42,104 nt of DNA from Candidatus Tityobacter terrigena (lineage in GTDB: Bacteria; Vulcanimicrobiota; Vulcanimicrobiia; Vulcanimicrobiales; Vulcanimicrobiaceae): contig PMHO01000046.1 in the NCBI GenBank assembly GCA_003156715.1, positions 48,085-90,188 of the forward strand. The letters are read 5' to 3'. Shown piece after piece: positions 7,097-15,401 of this stretch. The first letter of the stretch is position 1; each line of letters begins with the position of its first letter. Made by a program: the position numbers and the translations under genes. Under the pieces are notes generated by a model. The model saw only the letters and a program-made list of their open reading frames with translations. It made no database searches and was not told the DNA's origin.

Positions 7097-7417
7097 TTAC
7101 GTGCCGGTCGGCTCGGGCTCCGGCTCCGGCGGCATCGATCCGGGCTGCTGCTTCGATGCTTTGGTCATACGGTATCCGGCCGCGTCGGCATCGCTCTGGC
7201 ACATATACCGGCCGCGTTTTGTCTGCCCGAAGGCCGGGTCGCCGGGCAGGCGATATTTCATCGTCCTGTGGTTGGCCCAAACCACGGTGTCGCCCGGCTT
7301 GCAAACGGGCGTTGGCATTGGACTAGGGGCGTCGCCCGGTTGCGCGTCTTGCGAGAAAGCAGGAGAGGTAAAAAGCGCGAACGCTACGAGAAGCATCGCC
7401 GTGAACCACGTGCGCAA
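7097..7417 (-). CDS. Small secreted protein with a VWxN...YxxPG...GxYMxxxxAxxxGYR-type domain
   Basis: The 106-residue product starts with a clear Sec signal peptide (MRTWFTAMLLVAFALFTSPAFSQ, predicted cleavage near residue 22), then a proline-rich linker. A compact domain follows, reading GDTVVWANHRTMKYRLPGD...FGQTKRGRYMCQSDADAAGYR. This resembles a short domain seen in exported bacterial proteins, written VWVNT..YHxPG..YGxTKxGxYMxExxAxAxGYR; that resemblance is from memory. It ends in a Pro/Glu-rich tail. Two cysteines flank the domain and could pair. The molecular role is unknown. It lies 79 nt upstream of pepP on the same strand and is divergent from the MFS gene. Confidence 0.72.
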   Translation of the reverse strand: MRTWFTAMLLVAFALFTSPAFSQDAQPGDAPSPMPTPVCKPGDTVVWANHRTMKYRLPGDPAFGQTKRGRYMCQSDADAAGYRMTKASKQQPGSMPPEPEPEPTGT

Positions 7418-7544
7418 GACAAACTCCTTTATCGAATTGCGAGGTAGTGGGCGGTCAGCGCCCTCTAGCGCAACGCTCGGCCGGCCGCCTTCAGTTCCGT
7501 CCTCGGACTCGGCGCGCGGGTTAGATGGCGCTGCCTGAAGCGCG

Positions 7545-8768
7545 TTGAACGCCGTCTCAATGGCCTCGTCGACGGCAGCGACTCCCGCCTCCTTGCGCTG
7601 GAATCTCCGCGGCCTCTCGGTGATCTCGTTCGCGCACGGCGTCAGCGACTTTTATTCCGGGATCGTACCGTTCACGATCTTCCTCGTCCTTTCACGCGAC
7701 CACGTCTCGGCCGGCTTCCAAGGCGCGCTCGTCTTCGTTTGGTATTTGACGAGCTCGCTCGTGCAGCCGTTTTTCGGCGCGTACACCGACCGGATCGGAC
7801 GATGGTGGTTCTTGCCCTCGTCGGTTGCCGTCACGATGCTCGCGATCTCGTTTGCCTGCGTCGCGCCATCCATCTGGCTGCTGGCGCTCTGCATCGTAGC
7901 GGGTGGAATCGGATCGGCGATCATGCACCCGGAGGCCGGCAAGTATTCCGCGATGCTCAGCGGCGACCGGCGGGCCGGGGGCATCTCCATTTTTCAAATA
8001 GGTGGCCAGATCGGCTATTCGCTCGGGCCGGCGGTCGTTGCGCTGCTCTACGCGCGTTACGGTCCCGGTGGCACGCTTTGGTTGCTGATCCCCGGCGCCC
8101 TCGCCGTCGCGGCTCTGTTCGCGGTCATGCGCCGCGTCGATCGCTCCGCCGAACGCACCCACGGCGCGCACCGCCGGGCGCGGCCCGCATCCTTTGAGAG
8201 CGGTCAGGTCGATCGCACCGGCGTCGCGCTTCTCGTCGCGAGCACCGGCCTGCGCTACTTCGTGTCGGCCGCATTCATGACATATCTACCGAACTATTTG
8301 GTCGGCAACGGCTCATCGATTGCCGCGGCGGGGCAGATCGTAACGGTCTTCCTCTTCGTTTCGTCGATCGGGCTCCTGGCCGGCGGATACTTGTCGGATC
8401 GCTTCGGCCCGGTGCGCATTTCGATTGCTGCGCTATGCGGCGCGGTGCCGTTTTACCTCGGCTTCTTCGCCTTTCACGGTACGCTCGGACTCGCGTCGCT
8501 CCTCGTGGGCAGCGCTTTGCTCGCGGTGCAGAACGCGCCCGGCGTTACGCTCGTGCAGGCGATGCTGCCGCGCAATCTCGGAATGGCGCTCGGCCTGATG
8601 AACGGCGTCGCGTTCGGCGCCGGCTCGGCCATGGTCGCGCTGCTGGGAGCGGCGGTCGTTGCATTCGGTGCCGGCCCGGCGCTCGAAGCGGCGAGCATCG
8701 TCCCGCTCTTAGCTGCCCTCGGCTACGCGGGCGTGAAAGGCCGCTCGACGCAGTACGGCACGATCTAG
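7545..8768 (+). CDS. MFS transporter, fosmidomycin-resistance (Fsr)-like
   Basis: The ~407-residue protein is a 12-helix major facilitator. The N-terminal SVISFAHGVSDFYSGIVPF and the GAYTDRIGRWWFLP loop after helix 2 are typical of the Fsr branch; FHPEA-like IMHPEAGKYSAMLSGDRRA follows helix 4, and the second half repeats the pattern with GGYLSDRFGPVRI. A charged central loop (RRVDRSAERTHGAHRRAR) separates the halves. It probably exports a small molecule or drug in exchange for protons. The start is uncertain: TTG at 7545 has a weak GAAG upstream, while the ATG at 7560 has none. It is divergent from the small secreted protein and ends 7 nt from the convergent NTF2-like gene. Confidence 0.9.
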   Translation: MNAVSMASSTAATPASLRWNLRGLSVISFAHGVSDFYSGIVPFTIFLVLSRDHVSAGFQGALVFVWYLTSSLVQPFFGAYTDRIGRWWFLPSSVAVTMLAISFACVAPSIWLLALCIVAGGIGSAIMHPEAGKYSAMLSGDRRAGGISIFQIGGQIGYSLGPAVVALLYARYGPGGTLWLLIPGALAVAALFAVMRRVDRSAERTHGAHRRARPASFESGQVDRTGVALLVASTGLRYFVSAAFMTYLPNYLVGNGSSIAAAGQIVTVFLFVSSIGLLAGGYLSDRFGPVRISIAALCGAVPFYLGFFAFHGTLGLASLLVGSALLAVQNAPGVTLVQAMLPRNLGMALGLMNGVAFGAGSAMVALLGAAVVAFGAGPALEAASIVPLLAALGYAGVKGRSTQYGTI

Positions 8769-8775
8769 CCGACGC

Positions 8776-9186
8776 TCAGGCGCTTTTCGGCGGAGCCAGC
8801 GCTTTCTCGACGAGCGCCGTGTCCAAGTACTCGGTTAGCTCGCTCATCCGTCCGTTCGCGAAGCGGCAAACGTAGCAGTAGCTATTGTTGTAGGCTTGTC
8901 CGGATCGCGTCGTGACCCGGCCGCGGCACTCGACAACCACGTAGTCTTCCTCGGCGATGAAGCGCAATGCGGTGTTCGTGTAGCGATCCTTGAACTGCGC
9001 GAATAGCGGCGTAAAGAGTTCGCCGAGCACGACCGCTTTTCCGGAGTACGTCCGCGACCACGGCGTCGTGCCCACGACCGTCCAAGCGAAATCGTCCGAC
9101 ATGCAGTCCATGAACGGTTTGCCGTCGCCCTTCTCCAAGGCTGCGAACGCGTCTTGAAGAAGGTGTTTGTTATCGGATGCAGACAC
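8776..9186 (-). CDS. SnoaL/NTF2-like family protein, last gene of the long minus-strand run
   Basis: The 136-residue product has the NTF2-like pattern: an N-terminal helix (NKHLLQDAFAALEKGDGKPFMDCM), the DDFAWTVVGTTPWSRTYSGK segment and a beta sheet (DYVVVECRGRVTTRSGQAYNNSYCYVCRFANGRMSELTEYLDT). The N-terminal order resembles limonene-epoxide-hydrolase/ketosteroid-isomerase-like proteins, but no catalytic residues can be assigned with confidence. I start at GTG 9186 because the longer open frame runs antisense-like through the end of glcE; the GTG lies 2 nt after the glcE stop and has GGAAAG upstream. Its position directly after glcE suggests co-transcription. Function unknown. Confidence 0.82.
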   Translation of the reverse strand: MSASDNKHLLQDAFAALEKGDGKPFMDCMSDDFAWTVVGTTPWSRTYSGKAVVLGELFTPLFAQFKDRYTNTALRFIAEEDYVVVECRGRVTTRSGQAYNNSYCYVCRFANGRMSELTEYLDTALVEKALAPPKSA

Positions 9187-9188
9187 GA

Positions 9189-10490
9189 TCAAATCTTTCC
9201 AACGAAGCGGCCGGGGGCGAGCGTGTTGCGGGGATCGAAGTGCGCTTTGAGCTCGCGCATCTTGGCGAGTGCGACGGTGGACGAGCCCCACATCGCAAGG
9301 CGGTTGCGCAGCGCCTCCGGCGCGGTCAGAATGCGCACGTTGGAAAGCACGTTCGCAAGCGCGTCGTCGAACTCGACGACGCGCGCGGCGAACTGCGTTG
9401 CAATTTTATCTGAGACGCGCGCGATGACGTCTCCGCAACGCAGGTCGAGGATCGTTTCGACCTCGAGTTCGTGTACCCGGGCCAAGCGTGCGAGCGCTTC
9501 AGCGCGTGCCACGACGTCGCTCGGCAGGCCGACGCTGCGATAGGTTGCGGTGCGGTTCCCCAAGCGAGAGACGTACGCATCGAGAATCTGCTGGTAGACG
9601 CGCGTTCCCGCTTCGTCCAGGATGGTCGTTTCGGGAACGCCGGCCGCGCCCAATGCCGAGCGCAGCTCGCGCGTAGCGCGCTCGACCGTCGCGGGCGTTC
9701 CCTCGAACATCGCAAAAAGACGGCCCTCGCTGCCGTCGCGTCCCTCGATTTCGTCGAGGAAGCCGGCGATCGCGAGTGCGACCGTCGGTTCCGTTTCCAA
9801 TGCGGCGACGTGCGCGACCGCGCGCCGAAACGTCCCGTCGGGAAGGCGCGCGAGCGCGACCCGGCGCGCCTGCGGAAGCGGCAGCGTCTTGAAGTTGGCG
9901 CGCACCAGCGCCCCCAGGGTGCCGAGCGAACCGACGTAGAGCCTGGAAAGGTCGTAGCCGGTTGAGTTCTTGACGACCATGCCGCCGGCTTTGGCGATCG
10001 TCCCATCGGCCAGCACCAGGCTCGCGCCGATGATGAAATCGCGCGGGCGGCCGTACGCCGCGCGTCGTGGCCCGAGCCAGCCGCTTGCGAGGATTCCACC
10101 GACGGTACTGCGCTCGGGCAAGGGCGCATCGAGCGGCACGAACTGCCCTTTCGCGGCGAGCGTTGCGTCGAAGTCCCGCGCGCGCAGGCCTGCTTCGACC
10201 GCGATCGTTAAATCGGAGAATTCGTAGGCGATCACCTGGGCCACGTTCGCAAGCGAGATCGCGACGTCGTACCGAGACGGCGCGTGGCCGACGCCTTGCA
10301 GCGTTCCACCCCCAAAGAACACGACCGCCCGGCCATCGCGGTCGCATGCACGCAGCAGTTCCGCCAGAGCTTCGGGCGACTCGGGGGCATAGACCGAGCG
10401 CGGCGTTATGTCGCCGATGGCGAGCTGCGCTCGAGCGCGTTCCTCGTCGCTGGCCGGCACGCGCTTGCGGCGCGGACCCGCTACGGACAC
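9189..10490 (-). CDS. glcE: GlcE-like FAD-binding subunit of a glycolate/D-lactate oxidase (copy 1)
   Basis: The ~433-residue protein has an FAD-binding PCMH-type N-terminal half: VYAPESPEALAELL, VVFFGGGTLQGVGHAPSRYD, then PLDAPLPERSTVGGILASGWLGPRRAAYGRPRDFIIGA and VVKNSTGYDLSRLYVGSLGTLG. The C-terminus ends in FDPRNTLAPGRFVGKI, the GlcE signature. Glycolate oxidase GlcDEF passes electrons from glycolate or D-lactate to the quinone pool. I start at GTG 10490, 7 nt after the glcD stop, because the frame continues upstream through glcD in the wrong frame and no ATG fits. No glcF follows here; a complete second set lies at 34.4-38.4 kb. Confidence 0.88.
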   Translation of the reverse strand: MSVAGPRRKRVPASDEERARAQLAIGDITPRSVYAPESPEALAELLRACDRDGRAVVFFGGGTLQGVGHAPSRYDVAISLANVAQVIAYEFSDLTIAVEAGLRARDFDATLAAKGQFVPLDAPLPERSTVGGILASGWLGPRRAAYGRPRDFIIGASLVLADGTIAKAGGMVVKNSTGYDLSRLYVGSLGTLGALVRANFKTLPLPQARRVALARLPDGTFRRAVAHVAALETEPTVALAIAGFLDEIEGRDGSEGRLFAMFEGTPATVERATRELRSALGAAGVPETTILDEAGTRVYQQILDAYVSRLGNRTATYRSVGLPSDVVARAEALARLARVHELEVETILDLRCGDVIARVSDKIATQFAARVVEFDDALANVLSNVRILTAPEALRNRLAMWGSSTVALAKMRELKAHFDPRNTLAPGRFVGKI

Positions 10491-10497
10491 GCGCCCA

Positions 10498-11919
10498 TCA
10501 CGCCGTTCGGCTCGGTAGCACTTCGGCGCAGGAAGCACTGCTCGGAAAGATCTTGTCGGGATTGAAGCTTCGCCGCACGTCGAAGACGTCGCGCACCCGT
10601 CCCATGGCCGCCAGGTCGTTGGCAGAGAACACGTACGGCAGCGTCTCGCGCTTCTCGTAGCCGATCCCGTGTTCGCCGGAAATCGTGCCGCCGAGCGCGA
10701 TGCAAGCCGTGAGAATTTCGGTCCCGGCCGAGACGACGGCCTCGACCTGGCGCCGCTCGCGGCGGTCGAAAAGCAACAAGGGGTGCAGGTTGCCGTCGCC
10801 GGCGTGAAAGACGTTGCCGACTTGCAAGCGGTGCGCCTTCGCGATCTCTTCGACGCGTTGGACGGCCTGCGGCAGGCGCGTTCGCGGCACGGTCGCGTCT
10901 TGAATGTAGTAGTTGGGTGCGATGCGGCCAAGCGCTCCGGCCGCCCCTTTACGCGATGCCCACAGCGCTTCGCGTTCGGCGGCGTCGGCTGCGGAACGCC
11001 ACGAAAGTGCGCCGTGACCACGCACGATTGTCTCAATCTCGGCTTCGCCGGCGACCATGTCTTCGGGCTCCCCCGCGATCTCGACGAGCAGCACCGCTCC
11101 GACATCCAGCGGAAAGCCGGCGTGGTAGTGGCTCTCGATCGCGCGCACGATGGTGCGGTCCATGATTTCGAGCGCGGTGGGAACGGTGCCGCTTGCAATG
11201 ATGGCCGACACGGCGGCCGAGGCGGTTTCAACGTCGCCGAACGCGGCGATGAACACGCGTAGCGCGCGCGGCACTCGCAAGAGGCGCAAGTCGATGGCGG
11301 TGACGATGCCGAGCGTTCCCTCGCTTCCGACCAGAGCCGCCGTCAGATCGTAGCCGGCATCGTCTTGAGACACCCGGACGACCTCGCCCGCATCGTCGAC
11401 GAACTCCAGGCCCAGCACGTGGTTGATCATCGAACCGTACGAGAGCGCGTGCGGGCCACCCGCGTTGGTGGCGACGTTGCCGCCGAGCGTCGACGTTTTC
11501 TGGCTCGAGGGATCGGGTCCGAAGAAGAGCTCGAACGGTTGGGCAGTCTTGGAGAGCTCGAGATTCACGACGCCGGGCTGTGCCTTCGCGCGGCGGTTCG
11601 GCACGTCGAGCTCGAGCATGCGATTCATGCGTGCGAACGAGACGACCACGCCGCCGGCAACCGGGACGGCGCCGCCGCACAGCCCCGTCCCCGCGCCGCG
11701 GGCGACGATCGGCTGGCCGCAGTCGCGCGCGATGCGCACGATGGCGCTGACGTCGCGTGCATTGCGCGGCAGCACCGCAACGGCGGGCAGACAGTCTTCG
11801 CTGAAGGCGTCAAACGAATAGACGGCGAGGTCTTCGGGTTCCCACAGGACGGCATCCGCGCCCAGTGCGTCGACGAGGCGTTCGATCAGCGGCGTGAGCG
11901 GAGGCGCTGCGACTTCCAA
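10498..11919 (-). CDS. glcD: GlcD-like FAD-linked oxidase (glycolate/D-lactate dehydrogenase, copy 1)
   Basis: The ~473-residue flavoprotein belongs to the FAD-binding oxidase/VAO family. The FAD pocket shows PIVARGAGTGLCGGAVPV, then PDPSSQKTSTLGGNVATNAGGPHALSYG and VGSEGTLGIVTAI. The C-terminal half carries NVFHAGDGNLHPLLLFD and GGTISGEHGIGYEKR, which hold the metal or substrate-binding histidines of the GlcD/DLD group. It ends in FNPDKIFPS. It would oxidise glycolate, D-lactate or a related 2-hydroxyacid. The start is uncertain: a TTG at 11919 lies 8 nt after the preceding stop and no ATG/GTG is nearby; a longer in-frame version would overlap namZ. It is coupled to glcE downstream. Confidence 0.9.
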   Translation of the reverse strand: MEVAAPPLTPLIERLVDALGADAVLWEPEDLAVYSFDAFSEDCLPAVAVLPRNARDVSAIVRIARDCGQPIVARGAGTGLCGGAVPVAGGVVVSFARMNRMLELDVPNRRAKAQPGVVNLELSKTAQPFELFFGPDPSSQKTSTLGGNVATNAGGPHALSYGSMINHVLGLEFVDDAGEVVRVSQDDAGYDLTAALVGSEGTLGIVTAIDLRLLRVPRALRVFIAAFGDVETASAAVSAIIASGTVPTALEIMDRTIVRAIESHYHAGFPLDVGAVLLVEIAGEPEDMVAGEAEIETIVRGHGALSWRSAADAAEREALWASRKGAAGALGRIAPNYYIQDATVPRTRLPQAVQRVEEIAKAHRLQVGNVFHAGDGNLHPLLLFDRRERRQVEAVVSAGTEILTACIALGGTISGEHGIGYEKRETLPYVFSANDLAAMGRVRDVFDVRRSFNPDKIFPSSASCAEVLPSRTA

Positions 11920-11926
11920 AGCTTGG

Positions 11927-13171
11927 CTAGTATAGCAGATAGCGCTCGCGCAGCGCGCTGAAACTACGCGTCCCAGCATCCCACTGCGCGAGGATCGCAT
12001 CCGCGTCGAGACCGTCTTGAAGGCCGCGGCGCAGTGTGTCGGTTCCCCAGTCCTTGTCCAGACCAGCCGGACTCCTGATGACGATCGCGGCCGGGTCGGT
12101 CCGGCGCACGGCGACCAGAATTTCGACCGCCGTGCGTACGGCGCGAAACGCGTGCGTGTCGGTCACGACGAGCTCCACCCCGTCGAGCGTCCTGCCTGCC
12201 CAAAAGCCCGCGATCGGCGACCACGCCGCCGCGCGAAAGTAGACGCCCGGAATGTCACGCGCATTGAGCGCCGCCGCGAGCCGAGCCCCGTCCAACCCGT
12301 ACGCGCCGGCATATTTGAACGGCTTGGTGAAGCCCGTCCCATTGTTGACGCCGGCGCTGTCGACGAGGCCGGTTGCCGGATACACGAGCGCGGTGTCCCA
12401 CTCGGGAATGTTGGGCGAGGTCTGCACCCAAGCCAGCCCCGTGTCGGGCCACAGCATCGAGCGCCGGTAGTTGCGCATCGCGATGACGCGCAGCGCGCAG
12501 CCGATGCCGAACCGGTCGTTGAAAAGTTCGGCCAGCTCGCCGACCGTCATCCCGTGACGAACCGGAATCGGATAGAGTCCAATGAACGAGGCGAAGCGCG
12601 GGTCGAGGACAGGGCCTTCGACGACCTCGCCGCCGACGGGATTCGGACGATCGAGCACCCACACTTCCTTGTGGAACGATTTGGCGGCTTGCATCACGTA
12701 GGCCAGGGTCGAGATGTACGTGTACGTTCGAGCGCCGATGTCTTGAATGTCGTAGAGCAGGACGTCGACCCCGTCGAGCATCGCGGCGGTCGGTTTGCGG
12801 CTCGGCCCGTACAAGCTGTAGACGGGCAGTCCGCTTGGGCCGTCGACGTACGACGGAACGTAGGCGCCGGCTGCTTGATCGCCGCGTAAACCGTGCTCGG
12901 GCGAGTAGATCGCGCGGATGCAAATCTGCGGGTTGCGCCGGATTGCGTCGACGATCGTCTCGAGCCGCGAGGTGACGCCGGTTTGGTTCGTGACCACGCC
13001 GACGCAGCGCCCGTGCAAATCTCGCCAGGCTTCGTTGAGAAAGACCTCGTCGCCGAGCACGATGTTCGCCGCCGGCAAGGGGGCGCACGTGGCTTTTCCG
13101 ATCGACGATGCGAACAGGAGGGCGAGCGATAGCGCAGCACACGCTGTCGCGCGCAAACGAGCGGCGTTCAT
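11927..13171 (-). CDS. namZ: Exo-beta-N-acetylmuramidase NamZ family (DUF1343, GH171), secreted
   Basis: The 414-residue protein begins with a Sec signal peptide (ACAALSLALLFASSIGKATC, cleavage near residue 30). The DUF1343/NamZ domain follows with its hallmarks: VGVVTNQTGVTS, IYSPEHGLRGDQAAG (EHG at 92-94), LLYDIQDIGARTYTYI and WVLDRPNPVGG. The C-terminal lobe contains PNIPEWDTALVYPATGL. The family removes terminal N-acetylmuramic acid from peptidoglycan fragments, so it would act in the periplasm in wall recycling. Its ATG overlaps the mqnD stop by 4 nt (ATGA), so it is translationally coupled to a menaquinone gene; I see no functional reason for that pairing. No other muropeptide-recycling gene is in the window. 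Confidence 0.92.
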   Translation of the reverse strand: MNAARLRATACAALSLALLFASSIGKATCAPLPAANIVLGDEVFLNEAWRDLHGRCVGVVTNQTGVTSRLETIVDAIRRNPQICIRAIYSPEHGLRGDQAAGAYVPSYVDGPSGLPVYSLYGPSRKPTAAMLDGVDVLLYDIQDIGARTYTYISTLAYVMQAAKSFHKEVWVLDRPNPVGGEVVEGPVLDPRFASFIGLYPIPVRHGMTVGELAELFNDRFGIGCALRVIAMRNYRRSMLWPDTGLAWVQTSPNIPEWDTALVYPATGLVDSAGVNNGTGFTKPFKYAGAYGLDGARLAAALNARDIPGVYFRAAAWSPIAGFWAGRTLDGVELVVTDTHAFRAVRTAVEILVAVRRTDPAAIVIRSPAGLDKDWGTDTLRRGLQDGLDADAILAQWDAGTRSFSALRERYLLY

Positions 13172-14022
13172 GCCGGCACGAAATCGGATGCGGTCGCATC
13201 TGCAACCAAGCCGGCGGCGGCGGCCCGGGCGAACAGTTCTCCGACGGCGGCCACTCCGTCGTCGCCCAGATCGTCTGAATACTCGTTGACGTAAAGCTCG
13301 ATGTGCGCGCGCATGACGCGCTCGTCCATCTCGAAAGCGTGCTCGCGCACGTATGGGGCCACCGCCGCTTCATTGTTTCGCGCGAACGCGAGGCTTCGCC
13401 GGATCGCCGCGGACGCGTCGCGCGTGAGGCCGTCGCCTAGCTCGCGATGCGCCAGTATCGCGCCAAGCGGAATCGGCCGATTGGTCTCGGCCTCCCACCA
13501 CTGGCCGAGGTCGGCCACTTGCACCAAACCGGCGTTGGCATAGGTGAAGCGCGATTCGTGGATGATGAGGCCGGCATCGACCTCGCCGCGCGCGACCGCG
13601 TCGATGATGCGGTCGAAGCGCATGATGACCGCTTCGACGGGCTGTGCCAACGCCAAACGCAGGAGCAGGTAAGCGGTCGTCATCGCGCCGGGGATGGCAA
13701 TCCGCGTATGTGGCCCCAGGTCGTCGAGTGTCCGCGGCCCGCCGGCTTTGGCGACAACCAACGGGCCGCAGCCGCGCCCGAGCGCTCCCCCGGCGCGCAG
13801 GATCCGGTAGTTCTTCAAGAGATAAGGAATCGCGCCGTAGCTGACTTTCGTCAACGCGAAGCGCCCCGCTTTCGCCGCCGCGTTCAGGGCCTCGACGTCA
13901 TCGAGAATGACGCGCACCGGCGGAGCACTGTCGATCAACCCGTTGGTCCAAGCGGCGAAGATGTAGGTATCGTTCGGGCAAGGAGAATACGCGAGCGCGA
14001 GCTCGCGCTCGGAAGAAGTCAT
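13168..14022 (-). CDS. mqnD: 1,4-dihydroxy-6-naphthoate synthase
   Basis: The 284-residue protein is MqnD of the futalosine menaquinone pathway, converting cyclic dehypoxanthinyl futalosine to 1,4-dihydroxy-6-naphthoate. Family hallmarks are the N-terminal AYSPCPNDTYIF (SPCPND at 13-18), the DDVEALNAAAKAGRFALTKVSYGA segment, GGALGRGCGPLVV (78-90) and LIIHESRFTYANAGL. The fold is that of a periplasmic-binding protein, but there is no signal peptide. I chose the ATG at 14022 because it opens the family-like sequence and overlaps the preceding stop by 4 nt (ATGA). mqnB lies two genes upstream in the same operon; mqnA and mqnC are not in the window. Confidence 0.95.
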   Translation of the reverse strand: MTSSERELALAYSPCPNDTYIFAAWTNGLIDSAPPVRVILDDVEALNAAAKAGRFALTKVSYGAIPYLLKNYRILRAGGALGRGCGPLVVAKAGGPRTLDDLGPHTRIAIPGAMTTAYLLLRLALAQPVEAVIMRFDRIIDAVARGEVDAGLIIHESRFTYANAGLVQVADLGQWWEAETNRPIPLGAILAHRELGDGLTRDASAAIRRSLAFARNNEAAVAPYVREHAFEMDERVMRAHIELYVNEYSDDLGDDGVAAVGELFARAAAAGLVADATASDFVPA

Positions 14023-14759
14023 TTCGATTTCGTGAAATCCACTTCGCTGAGCGGAGCCCAGCTGCTGTCCGGCCGCTCCTCTTCTTCGAACAGGGCGAAC
14101 TGGCCGGCGATCAAGTGGACGAACGACGTACGCGTGAGGGGAGTTCCTATCACGTCTTCGGTCGAGACGAACGTCAGCCGTCCATTTCGCCAACCCTTCG
14201 AAAGCAAAACCTCGTACGACGGCCGCCCTCCGATGCGGACGAGTGCCCAGGTTTCGTTGGCCGCGTCGTAGCTGAGATACAGCAAGTCGCGACCTTTTCC
14301 GTCGGAGCCGAACATCCAGCGACCGCCCATCGTAAGCGCGAACACATAGATCGATTCGTCAGCCGGCTTCGAGTGAAGCGAAAGCGAGGCGCGGCGATGC
14401 GCCGTCCAGGTGCCGAGCATCCAGCGCAGTTGCGCGAGCTGCGGGATCGGAGCGCTTGCCGAAACGGGATGTAGCGCGGCGGCTCCCGGCGGCAAGCCCT
14501 TCGGCTTGGGCGCAAGCGCCGGCGCCGCCGGAGCCGCGGTTTCCGGCGTGAGGACGTTCTGCGGCGTGGTAGCCGATGGCTCCGGCGCCGGAGGCGGCGA
14601 TTGTTGGGCTCCCGGTAGCGAGCCGACGCCGATCGGCGGGAAGTCAAACGGCGTCGGGCTGGGCCGCGGCGCAGCGCTAGCGATCGGTGGCAAAGCGAGC
14701 GTTAGAGCCAACCCCAGTGCCGCGATCCCGAGCGGATGGAAGCGGTTCACGCGATTCAC
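14019..14759 (-). CDS. Secreted, proline-rich protein with a C-terminal calycin/lipocalin-like domain
   Basis: The ~246-residue product has a signal peptide (LGIAALGLALTLALPPIASAA), a ~90-residue linker rich in proline and alanine, then a domain starting LAQLRWMLGTWTAHRRA. The LxWMLGTWT opening, the central FALTMGGRWMFGSDG and DLLYLSYDAANETWALVRI strands and the closing beta strands resemble DUF1579/nitrobindin-like beta-barrels. These bind hydrophobic ligands or heme in some relatives; no heme-ligand histidine can be confirmed here. I start at GTG 14759, which overlaps the mqnB stop (GTGA). A second GTG three codons later is possible. It sits between mqnB and mqnD with 4-nt overlaps on both sides, so a link to menaquinone or envelope redox is possible but unproven. 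Confidence 0.7.
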   Translation of the reverse strand: MNRVNRFHPLGIAALGLALTLALPPIASAAPRPSPTPFDFPPIGVGSLPGAQQSPPPAPEPSATTPQNVLTPETAAPAAPALAPKPKGLPPGAAALHPVSASAPIPQLAQLRWMLGTWTAHRRASLSLHSKPADESIYVFALTMGGRWMFGSDGKGRDLLYLSYDAANETWALVRIGGRPSYEVLLSKGWRNGRLTFVSTEDVIGTPLTRTSFVHLIAGQFALFEEEERPDSSWAPLSEVDFTKSK

Positions 14760-15388
14760 GCTCCGGACTTCCCGGACGGGGAGGCGACACCTACGCAGTC
14801 GAGCACATCCCCGAGCACGGCGAGCAAGGCGCCGCGGCCGGCGCTGAAATTCCATTCGCTCTTGCTGCGGTCGCCCACGTAATTCGAAATTCCGCGCACC
14901 TCGAGGGCCGGCACCCGTGCGGCCTGCGCTGCGCGTAAGACCGCGAAGCCCTCCATCGTTTCCACGTCGGGCTCATAGCGCGCGACGAGGCGTGCGGCGG
15001 TCGCGTCGCTCGTTGTGACCGTCGCCACGGTCAGTCCGCGCACCACCGGTAATGCTAGCCGGGTGCAGCCTTCGAGCAGCTCCGAGCTCGCGCTCGCGCG
15101 ATCGCAGAGATGGGCTCCATCCGGCAACGTCAAGGCCGAATCGTCTTCCAGACCGAGCCCGGCCAGCCGCTCTTCGCCGACGAGTACCGCGTCGCCGACC
15201 CGGCCGGACCCGCGAAAGACGCCGGCGATGCCGGCGTTGACCACGGCGTCGTACCTGCCGCCGGCTAACGCGCGACTCGTTGCGATCGCCGCTTCGACGG
15301 GTCCGACCCCGGATTCGACGACGGTGACGCGGCGGGACGCCGAAAATCCGCGCAGCTCGGCCGCAAGCGCGCAGACGATCAGGATCAG
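14756..15388 (-). CDS. mqnB: Futalosine hydrolase, probable CTG start
   Basis: The ~210-residue protein is a nucleoside-phosphorylase-fold hydrolase that removes hypoxanthine from futalosine (MqnB). Visible are VTVVESGVGPVEAAIATSRAL, VVNAGIAGVFRGSG, GDAVLVGEERLAGLGLED, TVTTSDATAARL and the catalytic-loop VETMEGFAVLRAA. The natural N-terminus reads LILIVCALAAEL, as in homologues starting MILVV. No ATG, GTG or TTG is available at that point, and the only fitting codon is CTG at 15386-15388 with GGAG ~11 nt upstream. A GTG at 15244 would remove the first ~48 residues of the fold. The product therefore most likely starts at CTG. The 3' end overlaps the next gene by 4 nt; queE ends 13 nt upstream. 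Confidence 0.85.
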   Translation of the reverse strand: MILIVCALAAELRGFSASRRVTVVESGVGPVEAAIATSRALAGGRYDAVVNAGIAGVFRGSGRVGDAVLVGEERLAGLGLEDDSALTLPDGAHLCDRASASSELLEGCTRLALPVVRGLTVATVTTSDATAARLVARYEPDVETMEGFAVLRAAQAARVPALEVRGISNYVGDRSKSEWNFSAGRGALLAVLGDVLDCVGVASPSGKSGA

Positions 15389-15401
15389 CGCCGCGGCTCC
15401 G

